Of a stretch of 64,000 bases of DNA, positions 9,285 through 17,475 are shown in pieces. Positions within the stretch are counted from its first letter, which is position 1. Every line of letters begins with the position of its first letter. The translations under genes were made by a program, and so were the position numbers. Source of the stretch: Bacteroidia bacterium (GTDB lineage: Bacteria; Bacteroidota; Bacteroidia; Bacteroidales; Prolixibacteraceae); NCBI GenBank assembly GCA_025358025.1, contig JANYKW010000017.1, positions 1 through 64,000 on the forward strand. Reading direction: 5' to 3'. Below the pieces are notes generated by a model. The model was not told the origin of the DNA and made no database searches. It was given only the letters and a program-made list of their open reading frames with translations.

Positions 9285-9815
9285 GTTGTACGACATTTTA
9301 AAGGAGCCTGGGGAGTCTGATTTTGAAACGTGAAGATTTCTCGTTTAGATGCTGTTATTTTGGTTATCTCAATAATTATTGCAATTAGATTAAAAGCCAA
9401 ATCATAAAATGGGAACAAGGATTGTTTTAGATTTTATAGACGCAATCAATAGCGCCAATGTTGATAAAATTTACAATTTAATGGCAATTGATCATGAATT
9501 TATAGATTCTCAGGATAATAAAGCCATGGGGAAAGACAATATGAGACAAGGATGGATGGGATACTTTGCCTTATTTCCTGATTACAATATCGAAATAAAT
9601 GAAATTCTTGAAAATGATTCCTTGATTTATATGTTTGGGTACGCAAGCGGGACTTATAAGAACTTGATCAATAAGGACAATAGTAATTTCTGGAGGATTC
9701 CTGCTGCCTGGAGAGTGATCGTGAAAGGTGATCAAATTAAACGTTGGCAAATTTATGCTGATAATATCATCGTGACGGATATAATCAATAAAAACAAGTA
9801 AAAACGTCGTACAAC
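9285..9815. repeat. Short inverted repeat bounding the SnoaL-like gene
   Basis: GTTGTACGAC at 9285-9294 and its exact reverse complement GTCGTACAAC at 9806-9815 enclose one gene (9409-9801). The second copy is followed directly by TAACACCG. Arm placement and inverted orientation recall the boundaries of an integron-style gene cassette or a small insertion, but the core only partly fits the attC consensus. Confidence 0.55.
9409..9801 (+). CDS. SnoaL-like / NTF2-fold protein
   Basis: A 130-residue soluble protein with the NTF2-like cone fold of the SnoaL superfamily. Features are an N-terminal helix with FIDAINSANVDKIYNLM, the mid segment DNMRQGWMGYFALFPDYN and a C-terminal strand pair ending QIKRWQIYADN, all typical of small ester cyclase-like proteins. 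Substrate and role are unknown; many members bind small hydrophobic molecules. It lies alone inside a 10-bp inverted repeat and is more AT-rich than the core genes nearby, consistent with a mobile cassette. The start is the only ATG before the conserved N-terminal helix. Confidence 0.7.
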   Translation: MGTRIVLDFIDAINSANVDKIYNLMAIDHEFIDSQDNKAMGKDNMRQGWMGYFALFPDYNIEINEILENDSLIYMFGYASGTYKNLINKDNSNFWRIPAAWRVIVKGDQIKRWQIYADNIIVTDIINKNK

Positions 9816-9916
9816 TAACACCGAAATACAGAAAAAGGGTGCAGCAAGTCGGCAACAGCTTGTCCCGCAGGTAGATTTCAGCGGTGGACCCAAAAGCAGC
9901 TCCCGTAGACAACAAA

Positions 9917-11074
9917 ATGAAATTATCAAGACTTTTCAAAGATTTTTTTGACAGCGAAAAAGCAGGCGGACTAATTTTAGTTTTCGTTACAGCTCTTTCA
10001 CTCGTTCTTGCAAATTCTGCCTGGCAGGCAGACTATATTAGCTTTTGGCATTTTGACCTGGGTGGACAAAGTATCGTACATTGGATAAATGACGGATTAA
10101 TGACCATCTTTTTTCTCCTTATCGGTTTAGAGCTGGAACGAGAAATTTATCGCGGAGAACTTTCCGATATAAAAAATGCTTCATTGCCAATCTTTGGCGC
10201 AATAGGCGGTATGCTGGTTCCGGCAGGATTATTTTTGTTGCTCAACTTCGGGACAGGTACTCAGGCAGGGGCAGGTATTCCAATGGCTACAGACATTGCC
10301 TTTGCCATTGGTATTTTATCTCTTTTAGGTAATCGTGTTCCGACCTCACTTAAAATATTTCTGACAGCTTTGGCAGTAATGGACGACTTGGGAGCAATCA
10401 TTGTTATTGCAATTTTCTACACAACCTCCATTGTATTTGTAAATTTATTTATTGCATTAGGTGTTTTCGGTTTTCTTCTTGTTCTAAACCGACTGAAAAT
10501 TCACAACTTGATTCCGTATATAATTGGCGGTTTCATCATGTGGTATTTTATGTTGCATTCGGGTGTACACGCTACAATTACAGGCGTTTTGCTGGCATTT
10601 GCAATTCCGTTTGGCCATAGAGGAGAAAAATCACCTTCCTATATCCTTCAACATTTCCTGCACAAACCAGTTGCTTTTTTTATTCTGCCAGTGTTTGCTC
10701 TAGCCAATACTTGCATTGCTTTTGGAGACAGCTGGCAAAGCGGTTTTGGACAAACTAGCAGTCTAGGAATTATTACAGGACTTGTAGTCGGAAAGCCTTT
10801 AGGCATTTGGCTCTTTTCATTTATCGGCGTTGGCTTGGGACTTTGTGCATTACCGTCAGACTTGAAATGGAAAAATATCATTGGCGCAGGTTTCTTGGGC
10901 GGTATCGGCTTTACAATGTCAATTTTCATTACACTTCTTGCGTTTGACAATGCAGACATCGTAAACAATTCAAAAATAGCAATTCTTATTGCTTCACTTC
11001 TGGCGGGTACATTTGGTTTTAGCTTTCTCAAACTGACGCTTAAAATTCAAGTAGAAAATGACCAATCCACTTGA
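9917..11074 (+). CDS. nhaA: Na+/H+ antiporter NhaA
   Basis: A 385-residue inner-membrane antiporter exchanging cytoplasmic Na+ for external H+, serving Na+ and alkaline-pH homeostasis. Length matches E. coli NhaA (388). The Na+-binding aspartate pair is visible in ALAVMDDLGAI near residue 155 and the upstream aspartate in PMATDIAFAIG near 125. About 11-12 hydrophobic segments are present. I chose ATG 9917 (MKLSRLFKDFFDSEKAGG), the typical NhaA N-terminus, over an in-frame GTG at 9884. It is followed by the GT39 gene and lies in the accessory stretch, so horizontal acquisition is possible. Confidence 0.95.
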   Translation: MKLSRLFKDFFDSEKAGGLILVFVTALSLVLANSAWQADYISFWHFDLGGQSIVHWINDGLMTIFFLLIGLELEREIYRGELSDIKNASLPIFGAIGGMLVPAGLFLLLNFGTGTQAGAGIPMATDIAFAIGILSLLGNRVPTSLKIFLTALAVMDDLGAIIVIAIFYTTSIVFVNLFIALGVFGFLLVLNRLKIHNLIPYIIGGFIMWYFMLHSGVHATITGVLLAFAIPFGHRGEKSPSYILQHFLHKPVAFFILPVFALANTCIAFGDSWQSGFGQTSSLGIITGLVVGKPLGIWLFSFIGVGLGLCALPSDLKWKNIIGAGFLGGIGFTMSIFITLLAFDNADIVNNSKIAILIASLLAGTFGFSFLKLTLKIQVENDQST

Positions 11075-11252
11075 CAAGATAATTTCAAGGAATTTTTGCC
11101 AACTTGCTTCTGGCACATTGCAAATTATGGCAAGATTGAATTTTTTCACTCCATCAATTTACGACCAGGCAGTAAGCAGTCCGTGAACCTGGTTAATGTG
11201 GACTAACTTTTTAATAGTGAGCATTACGTTTGACAGATACCTTGAGCATGCA

Positions 11253-12773
11253 ATGAATAAAAAAGCAATATTCTTAATGGGATTTATAATTGCAAAATTT
11301 GTATTGCAATATGTTTTAATAAGCCCTATATATGAATTACATAGAGATGAATTTTTACATCTTGATCAAGCACACCATTTAGCTTGGGGCTATGAATCGG
11401 TTCCGCCTGTTACTTCCTGGATTTCCAGCATTATATTGCTTTTGGGTAATTCTTTGTTTTGGATTCGATTTTTCCCGGCATTATTTGGTGCGTTGACAAT
11501 TGTTGTAGTTTGGAAAGCCATCGAAGAATTAAAAGGAAATTTGTTTGCATTAATATTGGGAGCTACTTGTGTGCTATTTTCTGTTCTATTACGATTAAAC
11601 GGTTTGTATCAGCCCAACTCATTAGATGCTCTTTGTTGGACTACCTTTTGTTTTATTTTAATTAAATATTACAATACCCAAAATTCCAAATGGTTTTATA
11701 TAGGGATGGTGATTTTGGCTTTTGGCTTTTTGAATAAGTATAATATTGTTTTTTTGTTAGTTGGCATTTTACCGGCTCTTTTGTTGACCAATCGATCCGT
11801 TTTTACGGATAAAAATTTCTACTTTTCCATTATATTGTTTTCGCTTCTCATTATGCCAAACATGATATGGCAGTACAACAATGACTTTCCTGTTTTCCAT
11901 CATATGCAGCAATTAGCAAGAGAACAGTTGGTTAATGTAAACCGATGGGATTTTTTAAAAGATCAATTGTTATTCTTTTTAGGTTCACTTTTTGTGATTC
12001 TTGCGGCACTTTACGCATTACTGTTTTATGAACCATTCAAAAAATACAAATTTTTCTTTTGGACAATGTGTTTTACCTTGATGATATTTACCACTTTAAA
12101 AGCAAAAAGTTATTATGCCCTGGGGTTGTACCCTATCTATATTGCTTTTGGTGCTGTCTATCTGGAAATAATTTTAAAATCCAATTGGAAAAAATATTTG
12201 CAGCCTGTTGCCATCCTAATTCCTTTATTGTTTTTTATCCCGATGTATAAAATTATATTTCCTATTAAAAGCCCGGACTACATTGTTAATCATTCCGCGC
12301 TATATAAAAAATTTGGATTATTACGTTGGGAAGATGGCAAAGACCACCTGTTGCCACAAGATTTTGCAGATATGCTAGGTTGGAAAGAATTGGCAAATAA
12401 GATTGATGCCATTTATTCAGCTTTTCCTGTTCAAAGCAAAACAATCATTCTTTGTGACAATTACGGTCAGGCAGGTGCTATCAATTACTATACAAAAAAT
12501 AAAAATATTTCAGCAGTTGCCTTCAGTGCAGATTATATTAATTGGTTTAGACTGGACAATAAGTATGACAATCTGATTCGTGTAAAAACTTTAAAAAACA
12601 AAGAGAATGAATTAAAAGAAACGAGTCATTTTTTTGAAACAGCATATGTAGCAGATTCAATATCAAATTCTTTTGCAAGAGAATACGGAACAACAATATT
12701 TGTTTTTATGAATGCCAAGGTTGACATAAATAAGAGAATAAAAGAAGAAATTGACCAGGAAAAAAAGCTTTGA
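11253..12773 (+). CDS. GT39-family polyprenyl-phosphate-dependent glycosyltransferase (ArnT/PMT-like)
   Basis: A 506-residue multi-pass membrane protein of the ArnT/PMT-like GT-C superfamily, which transfers a sugar from a polyprenyl phosphate donor to lipid or protein on the periplasmic side. The first periplasmic loop carries the acidic motif ELHRDEFLHLDQ near residue 28, followed by WGYESVPPVTSWIS. About 10-12 hydrophobic segments lead to a soluble C-terminal domain from about residue 380. I chose ATG 11253; an upstream ATG at 11196 adds a non-conserved tail. The gene is conspicuously AT-rich against its neighbours, suggesting transfer. Donor and acceptor are unknown. Confidence 0.82.
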   Translation: MNKKAIFLMGFIIAKFVLQYVLISPIYELHRDEFLHLDQAHHLAWGYESVPPVTSWISSIILLLGNSLFWIRFFPALFGALTIVVVWKAIEELKGNLFALILGATCVLFSVLLRLNGLYQPNSLDALCWTTFCFILIKYYNTQNSKWFYIGMVILAFGFLNKYNIVFLLVGILPALLLTNRSVFTDKNFYFSIILFSLLIMPNMIWQYNNDFPVFHHMQQLAREQLVNVNRWDFLKDQLLFFLGSLFVILAALYALLFYEPFKKYKFFFWTMCFTLMIFTTLKAKSYYALGLYPIYIAFGAVYLEIILKSNWKKYLQPVAILIPLLFFIPMYKIIFPIKSPDYIVNHSALYKKFGLLRWEDGKDHLLPQDFADMLGWKELANKIDAIYSAFPVQSKTIILCDNYGQAGAINYYTKNKNISAVAFSADYINWFRLDNKYDNLIRVKTLKNKENELKETSHFFETAYVADSISNSFAREYGTTIFVFMNAKVDINKRIKEEIDQEKKL

Positions 12774-12997
12774 AATGTCAGGTGAAATAAACAATCAAAA
12801 GTACTTTTGCTCCGATATCTTAGGATGGTCGAACTTCTTAACCATTAATTTCTGATTTAAGCCGGCATTCTTACCAGCCTGCATCCATGCCATGGGATCA
12901 GTAAAACCGCCTTCACACTTAAAACACGATCGTTTCCATTTGGTAGCTTTTTGTATATTTATGCCCGAACAGTAACTATTAATTAAACAAAAAAATA

Positions 12998-14392
12998 ATG
13001 AACAAATTTCAGATAATATCACCGGTTAACGGCAGTGTTTATGCTGAATGTAGGTTACATACTGAAGCAGAAATTGAAAAGGTTTTATCGTCGGCTAACC
13101 AGGCCCGGAAAGCCTGGCAAACCCTAAAGGTTTCAGAACGGAAACCATATATCGAAAAATTTATCACGTCACTGCAGGGCTTAACGGTAAGAATAAGCGA
13201 AGAACTCACATGGCAGATGGGAAGACCAATCAGTCATTCTCCCTTTGAAGTTCGCGGAACAATTGAAAGGGCGAAAGGGATGTTGAACCTTGCGGAGCAT
13301 TCACTAACCAATATTTTGGTCGATGAAATTCCAGGTTTTAACAGATACATTCAAAGAGAAGCTCTAGGGACCGTTTTTGTTATTCCGGCATGGAATTATC
13401 CCTACCTGATTGCAATCAATACCATTGTACCGGCATTACTTGCAGGCAATGCTGTAATTCTAAGACATTCAGCCCAGACACCCCTGGTGGCAGAACGCTT
13501 TGCAGATGCATTTAAAGAGTCCGGATTACCTGACGGTTTGTTCCAATATCTTCACCTTAGTCATCAGGATACTGCAAATGTGATTAGAGATTCACGAATT
13601 GATTTTGTGTCTTTTACCGGCTCGGTTAGTGGTGGACATCAAATTCAAAAGGTGGCTGCAGAACGTTTTGTAGGGCTTGGACTTGAACTTGGAGGCAAAG
13701 ATCCTGCTTATGTTTGTGATGATACAAATCTGGATTTTTATGTGGAGAACCTTGTGGATGGGGCATTTTTCAATTCCGGACAGTCATGTTGTGGTATTGA
13801 ACGCATCTATGTTAAGGAAAATATTTACCATCGGTTTGTTGAATCTTTTGTAGAACTTACAAAAAAGTATAAACTGGGGAATCCATTGGATAAGGATACC
13901 AATTTAGGTCCCGTTGCAAAAAGAAGTGGCGCAGAAACCGTAATAAATCAAATAAAAGCCGCTGTAAACGCCGGAGCCAAAACGCTGATTGATCCGGCTC
14001 TGTTTCCTCAAACTGAGTTGGGTTACAATTTTCTGGCTCCTCAAGTCCTTGTGGATGTTGATCATACCATGGATATTATGATGGAAGAGAGCTTTGGTCC
14101 TGTGGTTGGTATCATGAAAGTGAAAGATGATGATGAAGCGCTGAAATTAATGAATGATAGCAAATATGGCTTAACTGCTTCGATCTGGACCAGCGATGAA
14201 GAAAAAGCTATATCTATAGGCAACAGGGTAGAAACAGGTACATGGTTTATGAACCGATGCGACTATCTCGATCCATATCTATCATGGACAGGCGTGAAAG
14301 ATACCGGCAGAGGTTGTACACTTTCTTCAGTTGGTTTTGAGCAACTTACGCGGCCAAAATCTTTCCATCTTCGAACCGGAATAATTAAATAA
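12998..14392 (+). CDS. NAD(P)-dependent aldehyde dehydrogenase
   Basis: A 464-residue aldehyde dehydrogenase oxidising an aldehyde to the acid. Visible motifs are PAWNYPYL near residue 130, FTGSVSGG near 207 for the Rossmann nucleotide site, the general base Glu230 in GLELGGKDP, and the catalytic Cys264 in NSGQSCCGIER. EESFGPVVGIMKV near the C-terminus is also conserved. It is slightly short at the N-terminus compared with 490-500-residue members. It is the first gene of a five-gene run with an iron alcohol dehydrogenase 57 bp downstream, so the pair probably interconverts an alcohol, aldehyde and acid in one pathway. The substrate cannot be named. Confidence 0.92.
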   Translation: MNKFQIISPVNGSVYAECRLHTEAEIEKVLSSANQARKAWQTLKVSERKPYIEKFITSLQGLTVRISEELTWQMGRPISHSPFEVRGTIERAKGMLNLAEHSLTNILVDEIPGFNRYIQREALGTVFVIPAWNYPYLIAINTIVPALLAGNAVILRHSAQTPLVAERFADAFKESGLPDGLFQYLHLSHQDTANVIRDSRIDFVSFTGSVSGGHQIQKVAAERFVGLGLELGGKDPAYVCDDTNLDFYVENLVDGAFFNSGQSCCGIERIYVKENIYHRFVESFVELTKKYKLGNPLDKDTNLGPVAKRSGAETVINQIKAAVNAGAKTLIDPALFPQTELGYNFLAPQVLVDVDHTMDIMMEESFGPVVGIMKVKDDDEALKLMNDSKYGLTASIWTSDEEKAISIGNRVETGTWFMNRCDYLDPYLSWTGVKDTGRGCTLSSVGFEQLTRPKSFHLRTGIIK

Positions 14393-14448
14393 TAAGCATA
14401 ATCAAATGAGCAATTGTTAAATTAAAATTACTTTAAGAACAAAAAATC

Positions 14449-15594
14449 ATGGCCAATAAAAGACATACATTTACCTATCCAACAAGGATAGAATACGGTC
14501 CGGGAGCACTGAAAGATTTCACCTTTATCGTTAAAGACCGCGGCTTAAAAAAAGGCCTGATAGTAACAGATCCGGGCGTTGAAAAGGCGGGCATTGCTCA
14601 GACGCTGAAAAGTTATTTCTCAGAAGCAGGGATCGAATCCGTAATATTCAATGACGTAAAATCAAATCCTACAGAGGAAAATGTTCTTGAAGGGACAAAA
14701 CTTTATAAAGAGTCTGCTTGCGATTTCATTGTCGGACTGGGTGGAGGGTCACCGATGGATGCCGCCAAAACCATGAAAGTAATGGCGACCCACGATGGTC
14801 CGCTCGAAAAATACGATGACATGAAGGGTGGCGATAAATACATCCTGAATAATATGCCCCCATTTTTTGCCATTCCGACCACAGCCGGTACCGGTAGCGA
14901 AGTTGGACGCAGCAGCGTTATTACAATTAACCATAAAAAAACCATCATTTTCTCGCCCTACATGATGCCTGATATTGCTGTGCTCGACCCAATGATAACA
15001 ATTTCACTTCCAGCCAAACTCACCGCAGCAACCGGAATTGACGCTTTCGTGCACAATCTCGAAGCCTATATTGTGGAAACCTTCCATCCAATGGCTGACG
15101 GTATAGCGTTGCAAGCCATGGCAATGTGTGTGAAGAATCTATCAACTGCAGTGAACAACGGTTCAGATGTGGAAGCCCGCGGTAACATGCTCATGGCTTC
15201 GGCTATGGGCGCAATTGCCTTCCAGAAAGGATTGGGGCTGAACCACGCCATTGCTCACGGATTGGGAGCTATATACGATATGCACCATGGCTTGGCCAAT
15301 GCCATTTTGTTGACGGAAGTGATGCGGTATAACCTTTCGAGAGAAGGTACCCGCGCCAGATATGCCGCCCTGGGAAGTATCTTCGGTGTGGAAAATGATG
15401 CTGAAAAGGTGATTGATGCGATAGATAAATGGCTGGTATCGCTTCATTTAAATATCAAACTTTCTGCTTTAGGCGTTAGCCCGGATAAACTTGAAGCCCT
15501 CGAAGATTATGCTTTGGCAGACCCATGCTGCCCGGGTAATCCGAAAAAGGTTGAAAAAGGAGATGTGCTGGGAATTTTAACGAAATTAATGTAA
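14449..15594 (+). CDS. Iron-containing alcohol dehydrogenase (group III)
   Basis: A 381-residue metal-dependent alcohol dehydrogenase. Nucleotide binding is shown by GLGGGSPMDAAK near residue 97 and PTTAGTGSEV near 143. The four metal ligands expected from FucO-type enzymes are present as Asp198 and His202 (TGIDAFVHNLEAY), His266 (GLNHAIAHGLG) and His280 (HHGLANAI). It lies 57 bp after the aldehyde dehydrogenase and 38 bp before the HAD gene, so co-transcription is likely. With the dehydrogenase it could oxidise an alcohol from a nutrient or dispose of an aldehyde by reduction. Homologues act on 1,3-propanediol, lactaldehyde, butanol or phosphonoacetaldehyde; sequence alone does not decide. 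Confidence 0.92.
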   Translation: MANKRHTFTYPTRIEYGPGALKDFTFIVKDRGLKKGLIVTDPGVEKAGIAQTLKSYFSEAGIESVIFNDVKSNPTEENVLEGTKLYKESACDFIVGLGGGSPMDAAKTMKVMATHDGPLEKYDDMKGGDKYILNNMPPFFAIPTTAGTGSEVGRSSVITINHKKTIIFSPYMMPDIAVLDPMITISLPAKLTAATGIDAFVHNLEAYIVETFHPMADGIALQAMAMCVKNLSTAVNNGSDVEARGNMLMASAMGAIAFQKGLGLNHAIAHGLGAIYDMHHGLANAILLTEVMRYNLSREGTRARYAALGSIFGVENDAEKVIDAIDKWLVSLHLNIKLSALGVSPDKLEALEDYALADPCCPGNPKKVEKGDVLGILTKLM

Positions 15595-15632
15595 CCCATG
15601 AGCAAATTGAATACTTACAAAACAATACCTGG

Positions 15633-16379
15633 ATGATTAAAGCCATCACTTTTGATTTGTGGGATACAGTCTTTATTGACGATTCTGATGAACCAAAACG
15701 TAAAGCAGCAGGCAGATTAACAAAAAAGGAAGAGCGAAGATTTCTTGTTTTGGAACTAGCCGGAAAGCACAAAGATATTTCCAAAGAAATTGTTGATGCT
15801 GTTTACGATAGCGTTGACGTGGCTTTCAGCAAAGTGTGGCATAGCCAGTTTGTTACATGGAAAGTTGTGGAGAGGCTGGAACTTATTTTTAAATCCTTAG
15901 GAATCAATCTGTCTGCTGTTGAAATGGCTGAAATTGTGAGACTTCACGAAGAAATGGAGCTTGAATTTCGTCCTGATTTTATTCATGGAGCGGCAGATGC
16001 TATTGAAGAATTACATAAATCGTACAAATTAGGTGTAATTTCAGACGCCATTTTTAGTCCGGGTCGTGTATTAAGAGAATTATTGAAAGGAGAAGGCTTG
16101 CTCACCTATTTCGATCATTTTGTATTTTCTGATGAAATTGGCCATTCAAAACCTCAACCAATTGTATTTGAATCCGCTATTAAAAAATTTAACATTCATG
16201 CCACCGAGCTGATTCATATTGGCGATCGCGAGCACAACGATATCCTCGGACCGCAATATGTTGGGGCAAATGCTATATTATGTACCGCAGCAATAAACCG
16301 GGGGACTGAAAACACCCAAGCCATTGCCATTTTCAGCGACTACAAAGAGTTGCCATCTATCATTAAATCACTAAGTTGA
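15633..16379 (+). CDS. HAD-superfamily hydrolase
   Basis: A 248-residue haloacid-dehalogenase-superfamily hydrolase. Motif I is FDLWDT with the nucleophile Asp8; the position two residues on, Asp in most phosphatases, is Trp10, as seen in dehalogenase-like and some uncharacterised branches. Motif II is GVISDA near residue 135, the Lys of motif III is in GHSKPQP near 170, and motif IV is HIGDREHNDILG near 197. A helical cap domain fills residues 15-110. It is located between the alcohol dehydrogenase and the glutamine amidotransferase on the same strand. It probably hydrolyses a phosphorylated or halogenated small molecule of the cluster's pathway; phosphatase is the default guess. Confidence 0.85.
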   Translation: MIKAITFDLWDTVFIDDSDEPKRKAAGRLTKKEERRFLVLELAGKHKDISKEIVDAVYDSVDVAFSKVWHSQFVTWKVVERLELIFKSLGINLSAVEMAEIVRLHEEMELEFRPDFIHGAADAIEELHKSYKLGVISDAIFSPGRVLRELLKGEGLLTYFDHFVFSDEIGHSKPQPIVFESAIKKFNIHATELIHIGDREHNDILGPQYVGANAILCTAAINRGTENTQAIAIFSDYKELPSIIKSLS

Positions 16380-16492
16380 AAGAATAAAAAGGCAAATAAA
16401 GAAAAATACCATATGCCAAAAAAGTTCGAATTGCATGCATGAGATAGGTTGCCTTTGACTCTCTATTAACAACAATATCAAAATAATCTTCA

Positions 16493-17356
16493 ATGAGTAA
16501 AAAGTTAAAATTTCTAATCCTTGACGGATATTCCAAACCAAGCAGAGACCAGTTTATAGAATGTGGCGTCAGTCTTGCAGGAGAACTTTATTCTCAATTG
16601 CTTTTAAGACATTTACCTGATGCAGAATTTGACATTATTTATACCAGCGACCTTGAATCAAAGATTCCGGATGAAGAGGGTTTAAAAAAGTATGATGCGA
16701 TCCTTTGGCCGGGGTGCAATCTTACGGTTTATCACGATGATGATGAGCGGGTTAGTAAAATGTTGAAACTTGCAAAGGCTGGATTTAAGGTTGGCTTGCC
16801 TCAATTTGGCAGTTGCTGGGCCGCACAATTGGCTGTGTATGCGGCCGGCGGAGAAGTTAAACCCAATCCCAAAGGAAGGGAAATGGGTGTTGCCCGAAAA
16901 ATCTTTCTGACAGAAGCCGGGAAAAATCATCCCATGTATGAAGGGAAAAAAGAAGTATTTGATGGATTTATAAGTCATGATGACATGATTACAAAATTAC
17001 CCAAGGGCTCAACCTGTCTTGCCTCAAATGACTTCACGCAAATACAGGCTGTTGAAGTAGTTCATGAGAATGGGACTTTCTGGTCTACGCAGTATCATCC
17101 CGAATATAATCTATACGAAATTGCCAGATTGATCATTGCCAGAGAAGAAAGATTAACCCGCGAAAAATATTTCAACAACCATGAGGATATGATAGAATAT
17201 GTTGAAAATCTTGAAACAATTTACAGAGATCCATCCAGGAAGGATTTACGGTGGAAGTTGGGGATCGATGACGACCTTCTGTCTGACGATATCAGAGAAT
17301 TGGAATTTGTAAATTGGCTGAAAAAGCAGGTTATTTCAAATCAAAGTTTAACATGA
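16493..17356 (+). CDS. Class I glutamine amidotransferase-like protein
   Basis: A 287-residue protein with a class I glutamine amidotransferase fold. The nucleophile elbow QFGSCWAAQLA places the catalytic Cys at residue 108, and the partner His and Glu appear in QYHPEYN near residue 200. A C-terminal extension of about 70 residues (EERLTREKYF onwards) is acidic and helical, not part of the core fold. No synthetase partner is adjacent, so it may act as a gamma-glutamyl hydrolase, like PuuD, rather than as an ammonia donor. Next to an aldehyde dehydrogenase this recalls gamma-glutamylated amine catabolism, but the expected gamma-glutamyl ligase is missing in the window. Confidence 0.83.
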   Translation: MSKKLKFLILDGYSKPSRDQFIECGVSLAGELYSQLLLRHLPDAEFDIIYTSDLESKIPDEEGLKKYDAILWPGCNLTVYHDDDERVSKMLKLAKAGFKVGLPQFGSCWAAQLAVYAAGGEVKPNPKGREMGVARKIFLTEAGKNHPMYEGKKEVFDGFISHDDMITKLPKGSTCLASNDFTQIQAVEVVHENGTFWSTQYHPEYNLYEIARLIIAREERLTREKYFNNHEDMIEYVENLETIYRDPSRKDLRWKLGIDDDLLSDDIRELEFVNWLKKQVISNQSLT

Positions 17357-17475
17357 TCAGTTCATTACGAATTATATAATACAAAAACGACGCCTAAATT
17401 TAGGTATTGAAGAGACAGTAAAAGTTTTAAAATCTCCTTTCTCCGTTTAAATTCTTTGCAAAATACTTTGTAAAA

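Noticed and set aside
9285-9815. Definite integron attC site
   Set aside because: The core GTTGTACGAC only partly matches GTTRRRY, no folded attC with spacer and no integrase are seen; kept only as a cassette-like hint.
12795-13022. 75-codon minus-strand frame upstream of the aldehyde dehydrogenase
   Set aside because: Some protein-like composition (GKNAGLNQKLMVKKFDHP), but it overlaps the dehydrogenase start and shows no family; a decayed fragment is possible but unsupported.
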